From SZUA-430 sp040381215 (GTDB lineage Bacteria; Pseudomonadota; Alphaproteobacteria; Micropepsales; Micropepsaceae), in assembly GCA_040381215.1 (NCBI GenBank), contig JBEIHO010000028.1:1-35085 (forward strand): a stretch of 35,085 bases of DNA. Direction: 5' to 3'. The notes under the pieces were generated by a model. It had not been told where the DNA came from. It made no database searches and saw nothing but the letters and a program-made list of their open reading frames with translations. Positions 22,941 through 30,720 of the stretch are shown here, one piece after another. How positions within the stretch are numbered: position 1 is the first letter of the stretch; each line of letters starts with the position of its first letter. The position numbers and the translations under genes were made by a program.

Positions 22941-22969
22941 TTGATCCGCCATTTCAGGCACCCTAAGTT
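22941..22969 (+). promoter_or_regulatory. Possible promoter of the small membrane protein gene
   Basis: TTGATC (22941-22946) and TAAGTT (22964-22969) are 17 bases apart, giving a leader of about 48 bases. The -10 is poor. A CtrA-like half-match TTAA-N7-TGAT overlaps at 22931-22945. Both calls are weak. Confidence 0.25.
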
Positions 22970-23023
22970 AACGGCCGGAATTGACTGTCGTGAATGGCAG
23001 AGCATTCGTTGGGGGACGTAGAC

Positions 23024-23308
23024 ATGTGGAATTGGGAAGAAATGGCAATGGGCGGTTCGCTTGTTGCTGCAATCGCAGCCGTTATGGCGCTGCACAACAT
23101 CAAGACGCCGGACATGGCCATCGCGCCGGCAGCGACCGCCGCGGTCGAATCCGTGCAGCTCGAAGCCGCTGTTCCCGTCGCACAGACCATCTCGTTTACC
23201 GTAACGGGCAAGCGTATGCCGAAGGAATGCAAGGGCGAACCCGCTTCGGAAGAAATCGCCGCGCGCTGTGAAGCGCTGCGTGACCGCACGGTGGTTTCGG
23301 TTCGCTGA
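23024..23308 (+). CDS. Small single-membrane-span protein of unknown function
   Basis: A 94-residue protein I do not recognise. Residues 9-24 (MGGSLVAAIAAVMALH) form one short hydrophobic segment, preceded by the tryptophan-containing MWNWEEM. This is followed by an Ala/Val-rich linker and a charged C-terminal half with two cysteines (Cys69 and Cys82) that could pair in the periplasm. ATG 23024 follows GGGGGA by 7 bases, a clear start; an ATG at 22994 lacks such a site. It is a single-gene unit: 224 bases of untranslated DNA precede it and a strong terminator follows 35 bases after its stop. Confidence 0.72.
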   Translation: MWNWEEMAMGGSLVAAIAAVMALHNIKTPDMAIAPAATAAVESVQLEAAVPVAQTISFTVTGKRMPKECKGEPASEEIAARCEALRDRTVVSVR

Positions 23309-23343
23309 CACCACGGCTCCCCGGAACAGGGGGCACAGATCCA

Positions 23344-23380
23344 GGGGCGCGACCGATCCCGGTCAGCGCCCCTTTTATTT
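23344..23380 (+). terminator. Rho-independent terminator
   Basis: GGGGCGC (23344-23350) pairs with GCGCCCC (23366-23372), and GACC (23351-23354) extends the stem with GGTC (23361-23364) past one bulged A. The loop is 6 bases. TTTTATTT follows at 23373-23380. It ends the small membrane protein transcript and is the clearest terminator in the window. Confidence 0.9.
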
Positions 23381-23619
23381 ACCCCGCCTGCGCATGAAAT
23401 ATCGGTCACCTCGCGCAGCGCTAATCATGAAACCCGCAGGATAGGCCGCAAGGCACTGGCGCCACGCAGCGCGCCGACAGATTCCCGCCCGAATCCGGAC
23501 CGGATTGCGCCACGCTGGCAGCGCACACCTGCCCCGCGCGAGCCATCCCGCTGACGCACCGACGACGCCATGCCGCAAGGCCCATGGCCCAGCACAACCC
23601 GAACCCCTGGAGTAACCCC
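23381..23619 (+). other. Untranslated stretch before the VWA gene
   Basis: Between the small protein stop (23308) and the VWA start (23620) there are 311 bases. The first part holds the terminator; the rest is GC-rich with no clear promoter, repeat or RNA gene that I can identify. An in-frame ATG at 23584 exists but has no ribosome-binding site. Confidence 0.5.
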
Positions 23620-25227
23620 ATGCCCCTTCTCGAAGCCGGCGCCGCAATGATGAAGTCGGCCCTGCGCCATGTCGCGGCCGGCTGCACCGCCGCCCTGCTG
23701 GCCACCTCGGCCCTGGTCCCGGCGCACGCGGCCGGCGACCCGCTGCGCGCCGGTGTGGAACTGAACCAGACATCCGTCCTCGCAGGACAGAGCCGCGTCA
23801 TCTACGTCCGCCTGTCCCTTGAAGGCCTCGATATAACGCCGGATGAAAACCGAAAGCGCGCGGCACTCAACGTCTCCCTGGTTCTCGACCGCTCGGGTTC
23901 GATGGCCGACGAAGGCAAGATGGACTACCTCCGCAAGGCCGCAAGCCTCGCCGTCGACCGCCTCACCCCCGACGACACCTTGTCGGTGATCGAGTATGAC
24001 GACCAGATCTCGGTCATGTGGCCGGCCCGCCGGGTCAGGAACGTCGCCGAACTCAAGTCGCTCATCGAAGCCCTGGAGCCCCGCGGTTCGACCAACCTTG
24101 CCGGCGGCATGATCCGCGGTGTCGAGGAAGCCGCAGGCGCCTTGAACGGCCCTGCATCAGCCAACGGCACGATCACGCGCGTGATGCTGATGTCCGACGG
24201 CCTCGCCAATACAGGCATCACCGAACCACGGGAGATCGCACGCCTTGTGCGCGATGCCAGGTCGAAGGGCGTCAGGGTGTCGGCAATGGGCCTCGGCCGC
24301 GACTACGACGAAGACCTGATGCAGGCGATCGCGGAGAACGGCGGCGGGCGCTACTACTACATCGAGCACCCCTCCCAGATGGCCAGGATCTTCAAGGACG
24401 AACTGGGCACAATGTTCGAGACATGCGCGCAAGACCTCGACATCGAATTCACCGGCAGCGCCAGGATCCGCAAGGCCGAGATGATAGGCTTCGAGGACGT
24501 CAAGCCCGGCCGCGCCCTGACCAGGGACCTCGAGGACATGTTCGAGGGCGAGAAGCGGTCCATCCTGCTGCGCCTCGAGGTTGACGTGCCCCCCAGCGGC
24601 ACGCTCGACCTCGGCAAGCTGTCCCTGCGCTATCGCACGGCAGGCACCGGTAAGGCCCATGCGGTGACGCAGGACCTTCAGGTGACCGCATCGACCGACG
24701 CGGGCGCCGTCGGCAAGACCCTGAACAAGTCTGTGGCCGCCGACGCAGCCCTCGCCGAAAGCGACCGCGTGCAGAAGGAACAGGTACTGCTGTACCAGCA
24801 GGGACGCGGTGACGAAGCCAGGCGCAATCTGAGCGCCCTCGCCAAGGACCTCGAAGCCAGCAACCGCGATCTCGACGACAAGCGCCTCACCCAGAAGATC
24901 GAGGCCCTGAACGTCGAGAGCCGGCAGATGTCCGAGGCCGCCGCCTCGCCCGCCGCCCAGAAGGATTACCTCAAGGCCAGCAAGCAGCGCCTCTACCAGG
25001 CCAAGTCAGGCAAGCGGACGGGCTTTGCCCTCCAGCCCGGAGACAAGGGACGCGAGGTCGAGTTGCTGCAGGAGGCGCTCGCCAGGGCCGGAAACTACAA
25101 AGGCCCGATCGATGGCATCTATGATGACGACGTCACCGGGGCCGTGAAGGCTTACCAGAAGGCAAACAACATAGCAGTCGATGGCGTGGCCGGCGCCGGC
25201 ACCATGGACAAGATGGGCCTCTACTGA
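23620..25227 (+). CDS. Exported VWA protein with peptidoglycan-binding domain
   Basis: A 535-residue predicted periplasmic protein. A signal peptide ends near residues 37-38 (ALLATSALVPAHA then AGD). The von Willebrand A domain spans about 84-265, with an intact metal-adhesion site: DRSGS (90-94), the later Thr in STNLAGG, and the MSDGLANTG strand. A beta-rich segment follows to about 360 and a charged helical segment to about 460. Residues 467-535 form a PG_binding_1 domain (LQPGDKGREVELLQEALARAG, IDGIYDDDVTGAVKAYQKAN, VDGVAGAGTMDKM). It could anchor a metal-dependent protein-protein contact to the cell wall. ATG 23620 follows GGAG by 7 bases. Its partner is unknown. Confidence 0.9.
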   Translation: MPLLEAGAAMMKSALRHVAAGCTAALLATSALVPAHAAGDPLRAGVELNQTSVLAGQSRVIYVRLSLEGLDITPDENRKRAALNVSLVLDRSGSMADEGKMDYLRKAASLAVDRLTPDDTLSVIEYDDQISVMWPARRVRNVAELKSLIEALEPRGSTNLAGGMIRGVEEAAGALNGPASANGTITRVMLMSDGLANTGITEPREIARLVRDARSKGVRVSAMGLGRDYDEDLMQAIAENGGGRYYYIEHPSQMARIFKDELGTMFETCAQDLDIEFTGSARIRKAEMIGFEDVKPGRALTRDLEDMFEGEKRSILLRLEVDVPPSGTLDLGKLSLRYRTAGTGKAHAVTQDLQVTASTDAGAVGKTLNKSVAADAALAESDRVQKEQVLLYQQGRGDEARRNLSALAKDLEASNRDLDDKRLTQKIEALNVESRQMSEAAASPAAQKDYLKASKQRLYQAKSGKRTGFALQPGDKGREVELLQEALARAGNYKGPIDGIYDDDVTGAVKAYQKANNIAVDGVAGAGTMDKMGLY

Positions 25228-25248
25228 CATCCGAGGCACATGAGGCGC

Positions 25249-26046
25249 TCAGCGGTTGAACCCGCTGCGCGCCTTCATGATCGAGAACGCCGCACGATCA
25301 GGCAGGTACTTGACCAGCGCCGCGATCGACTTGTTCACGGCACCGTTCACGTGCACCGGCTTGTTCTTCATGACAGCGGCATAGCCCTCTTCGGCGACGG
25401 CTTCAGCGGTCATCCAGAAAAACTTCGGCATGCGCGACACCTGCCCCCGCACGCCCATGACGTCATGGAATTCGCTGTACGTGAAGCCCGGGCACACGGC
25501 CGTGACATGAACCTTGTGTGCCTGCAGCTCCATGTTCAGCGAACGAGAGAACTGGATCATGAAGCTCTTCGACGCCCCATAGAGCGCACTGCCCGCCGTA
25601 CCAGGCATGAAACCAGCCAGCGAGGCGATATTCACGATGTAACCCTGCTTCCGTTCGATCATGCCGGGCAGGACCAGATGCGTCAGCGCGCACGGCGCCG
25701 TCGTGAGGACCTGGATGAAATCCCGCTGGTCCCGCCACGCCGTCGTCGCATAGGGCCCGGGCACGCCATATCCCGCGTTGTTGATCAGCGCATCAACCTT
25801 GAGACCACGCCTGTGAATGTCGGCCACCAGCGCCTCCGGCGCCAGCGGGTCGGCAAGGTCGGCCGCAATCACGGTCGCCTCGATCTTGTGACGCGCAGAC
25901 AGTTCCTGCGCGACCTCCCGCAGCCGCTCCTCGCGCCGCGCCGTCAGCACCAGGTTGAACCCGTACCGCGCGAACACATCGGCAAAGGCCTTGCCGATGC
26001 CCGCCGACGCGCCCGTGACAAGCGCCGTGAGGTTCTGCTGTGACAT
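25249..26046 (-). CDS. Short-chain dehydrogenase/reductase
   Basis: A 265-residue classical SDR. The cofactor motif is TGASAGIG (11-18), NNAG is present (INNAGYGV), and the catalytic Ser and YGASK lie in IVNIASLAGFMPG and SALYGASKSFM. The C-terminal half (KFFWMTAEAVAEEGYAAVMKNKPVHVNGAVNK) resembles SDRs annotated as acyl or keto reductases. ATG 26046 follows GGAGA by 6-7 bases. It begins one base after the SixA stop and ends the leftward operon, facing the VWA gene with 21 bases between stops. Substrate unknown; a lipid is plausible given the adjacent hydroxylase. Confidence 0.9.
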   Translation of the reverse strand: MSQQNLTALVTGASAGIGKAFADVFARYGFNLVLTARREERLREVAQELSARHKIEATVIAADLADPLAPEALVADIHRRGLKVDALINNAGYGVPGPYATTAWRDQRDFIQVLTTAPCALTHLVLPGMIERKQGYIVNIASLAGFMPGTAGSALYGASKSFMIQFSRSLNMELQAHKVHVTAVCPGFTYSEFHDVMGVRGQVSRMPKFFWMTAEAVAEEGYAAVMKNKPVHVNGAVNKSIAALVKYLPDRAAFSIMKARSGFNR

Positions 26047-26047
26047 G

Positions 26048-26587
26048 TCAGTCTCCTGTCTGGCCGAAATCGCGTGGCCGCATGAAATCCTCGAGCACAC
26101 CGCTCCCGGGCCGCAACCCGCCCCACGCTGCGACGTCGAACCCGATCACCGCCAGCGATGACGTCGAGAACTTCTCGCGCATGCGCCGGTGACGCGCCTC
26201 CTGTTCGACGCTCAGGGGCGGCAGGCTCATCATGAGGCAAAGCTCCGCAAGCCCCGGATTGTGCCCGATCACCATGACCGACCCAACCTTGTCATCCAGT
26301 GAACGCAGCAGCGCCAGGATGTCGGGCGCCTCGGCCAGGTAGAGGTCTTCGCTCAGGATGACGCGCGCGCCGGCGCACGCCACAGGCTTGAAGATCGACA
26401 GCGTCTCGCGTGTGCGTGCCGCCGTCGAACAAAGAACAAGCTCGCACGCATGCCCGCGCGAGACGAAATACTGCGCCATGTCCGCCGCATCGCGCCGCCC
26501 GCGCGCGACCAGGACACGATCCTCGTCGCGCTTCATGCCACCTGCGGGCTCCGTCTTGGCATGCCTGAGAACGAACAGACGCTTCAC
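26048..26587 (-). CDS. sixA: SixA-like phosphohistidine phosphatase
   Basis: A 179-residue histidine phosphatase. LFVLRHAKTEP carries the RHG-type motif (Arg8, His9), the second Arg-containing segment is CSTAARTRET, and VIGHNPGLAEL holds the late His. SixA enzymes remove phosphate from phosphohistidine proteins such as HPt domains or phosphotransferase components. I start at GTG 26587, which follows GGAAA by about 7 bases and overlaps the upstream hydroxylase stop by 4 bases (GTGA). A longer extension to 26731 runs antisense-free through the hydroxylase frame but has no start signal. Confidence 0.88.
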   Translation of the reverse strand: MKRLFVLRHAKTEPAGGMKRDEDRVLVARGRRDAADMAQYFVSRGHACELVLCSTAARTRETLSIFKPVACAGARVILSEDLYLAEAPDILALLRSLDDKVGSVMVIGHNPGLAELCLMMSLPPLSVEQEARHRRMREKFSTSSLAVIGFDVAAWGGLRPGSGVLEDFMRPRDFGQTGD

Positions 26588-27387
26588 GAGGATTTCCTTG
26601 CCGCAAACGGAAACACGAGCATCGCCCCCAACCCCAGGCCATGCGGCCCCCGGTGTGCGGCAAGCCCGATGGGCATCGTGCGCGCATCCGCCTGCGTTCG
26701 CGCCACATAGGTCCCGCACAAGCGGTCCCACGCCGAAAGATTGAACCCGAAATTGGCGTTGAGCTCGCGCGGCTCGACCGAATGATGCACCCGGTGCATG
26801 TCGGGCGTCACGATGAACCAGCGCAGCACCCGCTCGACACCGGCCGGCAGCGAGACATTACCATGGCTGAACATCGCCCCCGCATTGAGCACGATCTCGA
26901 AAGCAAGCACACCGGCCGCCGGGATCCCCAACGCCACGATGACCGCAAGCTTCCACAGAAGGCTGAGGACAATCTCGAAGGGATGGAACCGGATCCCGGT
27001 CGTCACGTCAAAATCCGTATCCGCATGATGCACCCGGTGCAGCCGCCACAGGAAGGGCACGTGGTGGAACACCACATGCTGCGCATAGACGGCAAGATCG
27101 AGCAGCAAGAAGCCTGCAACGCACGCAACAAGCCAGGGCATCCCGACAAGGCCCACGAGGCCCCCACCTTCGAATTGCGCCGCAACGCCGACCGGCAGCA
27201 CCGGCAGCACCAGCGCCAGCAACCGCACGACCACCGTATTCATGAAGCTGAGCCCGACATTGCAGCCCCATCGCCACCCGCGTGCCACCGTCGCTCGGAA
27301 AGGCCACGCAATCTCGGCCAGCGCAACGAGAATGAAGACCCCTGCAAAGGCAGCAAGCCTAACCAAAGCCTCGCTGCCGTCACCCAT
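26584..27387 (-). CDS. Sterol desaturase/fatty acid hydroxylase family membrane protein
   Basis: A 267-residue integral membrane di-iron enzyme. Several hydrophobic segments (about 8-25, 44-70, 80-100, 145-170) flank the histidine boxes: HVVFHH, LHRVHHAD and, near residue 210, DMHRVHHS. These bind two irons and support oxygen-dependent hydroxylation or desaturation of lipids. ATG 27387 begins one base after the TerB-like stop. The target lipid is not deducible; the neighbouring SDR may act on the same product, but this is inference. Confidence 0.9.
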   Translation of the reverse strand: MGDGSEALVRLAAFAGVFILVALAEIAWPFRATVARGWRWGCNVGLSFMNTVVVRLLALVLPVLPVGVAAQFEGGGLVGLVGMPWLVACVAGFLLLDLAVYAQHVVFHHVPFLWRLHRVHHADTDFDVTTGIRFHPFEIVLSLLWKLAVIVALGIPAAGVLAFEIVLNAGAMFSHGNVSLPAGVERVLRWFIVTPDMHRVHHSVEPRELNANFGFNLSAWDRLCGTYVARTQADARTMPIGLAAHRGPHGLGLGAMLVFPFAARKSS

Positions 27388-27388
27388 C

Positions 27389-27814
27389 TCAGTTGGTGAT
27401 CCGCGCGTGCCGCACCATCGCCGCCTTTTCCAGCGCCGCCGCCGTCAACCGGTCGATCTCGAGCACCGACTTGAGCCGCTGCAGCACCCGGTTCTCCTCG
27501 GCATAGACAGGCGCCTCCGTCAGCACGATCTCCAGCGCCAGCGCATACGCCGTCTCGCGCAGGTTGCGCGGCAAGGCCTCCCGCACCAGTCCCAGCACCG
27601 CATTGAACCCCTCGTTCTCCTGCAGGATGGCGGCGCACTCGCGCGACACGGGAATGATATTGTCGTCATCGAAGCCTTCGAACACCGGCAGCGTCCGCAC
27701 GATGTCACCGATAACATGCAGCTCGGCGTCGCTCATCGAGGCATCGGCCGCCGAGGCAATGACCATCACATAGATCAGTGCTGAATGCGGGCTGAGCGTC
27801 GATCGCGGCGTCAT
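27389..27814 (-). CDS. TerB-like tellurite-resistance family protein
   Basis: A 141-residue all-helical protein of the TerB/DjlA fold (ALIYVMVIASAADASMSDAELHVIGDIVRTLP then LPRNLRETAYALALEIVLTEAPVYAEENRVLQRLKSVL, cut here for length). The acidic residues in AADASMSDAE and EAPVYAEE sit where the family's metal-binding acids do. It is not evidence of tellurite resistance; most members lack a known role. ATG 27814 has AGGTGAG at good spacing; GTG 27823 is an alternative. It follows the helicase stop by 39 bases and is the second gene of the leftward run. Confidence 0.82.
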   Translation of the reverse strand: MTPRSTLSPHSALIYVMVIASAADASMSDAELHVIGDIVRTLPVFEGFDDDNIIPVSRECAAILQENEGFNAVLGLVREALPRNLRETAYALALEIVLTEAPVYAEENRVLQRLKSVLEIDRLTAAALEKAAMVRHARITN

Positions 27815-27853
27815 GAAACTCACCTGTCGGTTATGTGCGTGATGCTGCGCAAT

Positions 27854-30640
27854 CTATGGGGCCGGACGATTGTCAGCAAGTCCGGGCAATTGCAGGAATT
27901 CACGTACCGAGGCCACGGCCTCGGCAAGGCTGAGGCGCTGCACCTCGACGCCCGCAGGCAGGCTCGACAGCAGCCGCGACGGCGCGCGCGCATCGAGCAG
28001 CACGAACACGCCCCTGTCGGACGCGCGCCGGATCAGCCGCCCGAAGCCCTGCGACAGCCTGAGCCGCGTCAACTGGTCATCATACCCCTTGCCGAAGGCC
28101 GCCCGCCGCGCCTTGTGCAGGATATCGGGGCGCGGCCACGGCACGCGCTCGAACACCACCAGCCGCAGCGAACGCCCCGGCACATCCACCCCATCCCTCA
28201 GCGCATCCGTGCCCAGCAGGCACGAATTCTCGTCTTCCCGGAACAGGTCCACCAGCGAGCCGGTATCCAGCCCATCGACATGCTGCGCATGGAGCGGGAT
28301 CCCCCGCTGCGACAGCGCAGGCGCAATCGCCCGATGCGTCGAGCGCAACGAGCGCACCGAGGTGAAAAGTCCCAGCGCCCCCCCGCCCGATGCGATGAAC
28401 AGGTCGCGATAGGCGGAACCCAGCATATCGGCATCGCGACTGACATCCGTGACGACCAGGATGCGCGACTGACGCGCATAGTCGAACGGCGACTGGAAGG
28501 ACGAACGCAGCGCCGGCACCACCAGGTGCCCCGCCCCCGTCCGGATTTCTGCAGCCCGCCAGCCATCAAGGCCCTCGCCCTCTTTCGCCGCCCGGTCCCG
28601 CAGCGTTGCCGACGTGATGAACGCGCCGTGCGAAGGCTCGAGAACCTGCAGCGCAAAGCTCATGGTGGGATCGATCGCGTGGCGATAGAGCCCGACATTC
28701 GCGTCGTTGCCCTCGAAACGCTCGACGCTCAACCAGTCGACATGGCCACCGGGCGCGGGTTCGCCCACCGCATCCAGCGCCGCGATCCAGTTCGGGATCT
28801 GCAGCTGCGATCGCCGCTCGATGCCACGCAGCACTGCCTCGACCCGGAGCCGATGTTGCGCAAAGACCTCGTCGCTGCGCTCGCGCAGCATCTCGCGCAA
28901 CTTGGCCGACAGCACGTTCAAGGGCTCGAGCAGCGCCTGCAGCGCCTGCGTGAAGGCTGCGGCCGCCGTCAGCAGTTCCGGCATCACAGGCGCCACCGAA
29001 CATTCCAGCCCGTACGGCGAGTGCAGGTCCTCCGCCCGCGCCCGCACCTGCGCCCGCACCGCCGCGAGGAACTTCTCCATCGCCCCGCGCGGGGCTTCCG
29101 ATGACAGCCGGTTGAGCCATCCATCGCCCGGCAACGCAAGCGCCGCCTGCCCGATCTCGTTGAGCCGCTCCAGTTCCTGCGGCGCGTCATCAAGCACGGC
29201 CGTCAATCGCTCGACCAGGCCGCGTCCGCGCCGCCCGCTGCGTCCCTCCGGCCCCCGGACCCAGCGCCGCAGCTCCGATCCCTCGCGCCCCGAGATATGG
29301 ATGGCATAGAAACTGTCGGCCGCATCGAAGATGTGATGCCCTTCGTCGAACACATAGCGCAGCGGCGGCGTACCGGTGCTTCCATCCGTATCGGCCCCGC
29401 GCGAGGCCGCGTGCCGAGCCGCTTCCACCATGGTCAGCGCATGATTGGAAACGACAATGCGGCTCGTGCGCGACTTGCGCCCGACGCGCTCCAGGAAGCA
29501 ACGCCTGTAATGCGGACAGGCGCCATAGATGCACTCGCCCTGCTTGTCGGTCAGGCCGGATGCAAAGCCGGCGGCAGGAAACGCCCAGGACGGAAAATCC
29601 CCACCGATGAGGTCGCCATCCTTCGTCGCCATGAGCCACCGCGCCACAAGGCCCAGCGCCACGGTTTCCCGCTCGATCAGCACCGGCAGCCGCCCGGCCT
29701 GCTCCTCGAAATTCAGCAGGCACAGATAATTCTCGCGCCCCTTGCGGATCGTCACCTTCTCGGCCAGCACTGCGGCATCGGGATAGACACGCCTCAGCTC
29801 CTGCGCGATCTGCCGCTGCAGGTTCTTCGTATAGGTCGAGATCCAGACCGTGCCATCGTTGCGCTCTGCCCACAGCGCCGCCGGCGCAAGATAGCCAGCC
29901 GTCTTGCCAAGCCCAGTCCCCGCCTCGGCGAGGACCACCGCAGGCTCGCTCTCCTGCAGCCGCGGCCGGAAAGCCTCCGCCGCCAACGCCGCATAATCCG
30001 ACTGCGCACGCCGCACCTCGGCGCCATCGCCCACGATCACCGACAGGTGCGCACGCGCTTCCTCGGGCAGGATCGGCAGGCTCCCCGGCTGCCCTTGCGG
30101 CGCGGCATCCTCCCACTCGGGCAAGTCGCGCCACGAGTCCATGCGCGGCGTCGCCCGCGCCCGCCCCTCCGGATCGATACGCTCGAGCAGAAGGGGCGCC
30201 CAGAGCCAACGGCTCAACCCCATCGCAGCCGCAATCCGCGCTGCCATCGGCCGGTTCTTCAGGGTCTCTGCTTCGCCAAGCAACTGCAGCGCTACGTCCC
30301 GCAACACGATCGCCTGCTCGGCCAGGCTCTGCGGCGCCTCCAGCCCCAGGGCCCGCGCCAGCGCCCCCACGCTCGGCGCAATGGGCTGCGCCGGCCGCAC
30401 GAAGGCAAACAGTTCCAGCACATCATAGTGCACCCCGCGCGGCTCGTGGCGCTGCAACCCCAGTCGCTGCAGCGTCATGCCTGCATGCGCGATCAGGTGC
30501 GGCGTGCGCTGCGCCGCCAGCAGCGCCACATCCGGCAGGGGTTCGCTGAAACGTCCATCGGCCGTGGCGATGACCGCGCGACGGAACGTCGCGACAAGGG
30601 CCGGGATGGCGTCAAGGGGCTGTGTCAACGTCTTGTCCAT
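27854..30640 (-). CDS. DinG/XPD-like iron-sulfur DNA helicase
   Basis: A 928-residue superfamily 2 helicase of the Rad3/XPD/DinG class. Residues 1-200 are an alphaproteobacterial N-terminal region. Walker A is GTGLGKT (241-247), motif II is DEGH (432-435), and SATLRD and QGFGRLIRRASDRGV are the later motifs. Four cysteines (307, 370, 375, 381; GECIYGACPHYRRC) are positioned to bind a 4Fe-4S cluster. Such enzymes unwind DNA 5'-to-3' and clear R-loops or damaged forks. ATG 30640 is chosen because the extension beyond it crosses the lysS promoter and leader. It is divergent from lysS with 80 bases between starts. Confidence 0.92.
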   Translation of the reverse strand: MDKTLTQPLDAIPALVATFRRAVIATADGRFSEPLPDVALLAAQRTPHLIAHAGMTLQRLGLQRHEPRGVHYDVLELFAFVRPAQPIAPSVGALARALGLEAPQSLAEQAIVLRDVALQLLGEAETLKNRPMAARIAAAMGLSRWLWAPLLLERIDPEGRARATPRMDSWRDLPEWEDAAPQGQPGSLPILPEEARAHLSVIVGDGAEVRRAQSDYAALAAEAFRPRLQESEPAVVLAEAGTGLGKTAGYLAPAALWAERNDGTVWISTYTKNLQRQIAQELRRVYPDAAVLAEKVTIRKGRENYLCLLNFEEQAGRLPVLIERETVALGLVARWLMATKDGDLIGGDFPSWAFPAAGFASGLTDKQGECIYGACPHYRRCFLERVGRKSRTSRIVVSNHALTMVEAARHAASRGADTDGSTGTPPLRYVFDEGHHIFDAADSFYAIHISGREGSELRRWVRGPEGRSGRRGRGLVERLTAVLDDAPQELERLNEIGQAALALPGDGWLNRLSSEAPRGAMEKFLAAVRAQVRARAEDLHSPYGLECSVAPVMPELLTAAAAFTQALQALLEPLNVLSAKLREMLRERSDEVFAQHRLRVEAVLRGIERRSQLQIPNWIAALDAVGEPAPGGHVDWLSVERFEGNDANVGLYRHAIDPTMSFALQVLEPSHGAFITSATLRDRAAKEGEGLDGWRAAEIRTGAGHLVVPALRSSFQSPFDYARQSRILVVTDVSRDADMLGSAYRDLFIASGGGALGLFTSVRSLRSTHRAIAPALSQRGIPLHAQHVDGLDTGSLVDLFREDENSCLLGTDALRDGVDVPGRSLRLVVFERVPWPRPDILHKARRAAFGKGYDDQLTRLRLSQGFGRLIRRASDRGVFVLLDARAPSRLLSSLPAGVEVQRLSLAEAVASVREFLQLPGLADNRPAP

Positions 30641-30661
30641 TGTCGCCACTATGCAGCAGCG

Positions 30662-30690
30662 TTGACCTCGCCGGAAGCGCCACCTATGGC
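30662..30690 (+). promoter_or_regulatory. Predicted promoter of lysS
   Basis: TTGACC (30662-30667) and TATGGC (30685-30690) are separated by 17 bases. The start would be near 30697, leaving a short leader that carries GAGGA 5 bases before ATG 30721. Confidence 0.6.
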
Positions 30691-30720
30691 TTTGAACCAG
30701 ATTTGATTGAGAGGACCCCC

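Noticed and set aside
27389..27814. Tellurite-resistance determinant
   Set aside because: Only a TerB-like fold protein is present. No other ter genes are nearby, and most such proteins have nothing to do with tellurite.
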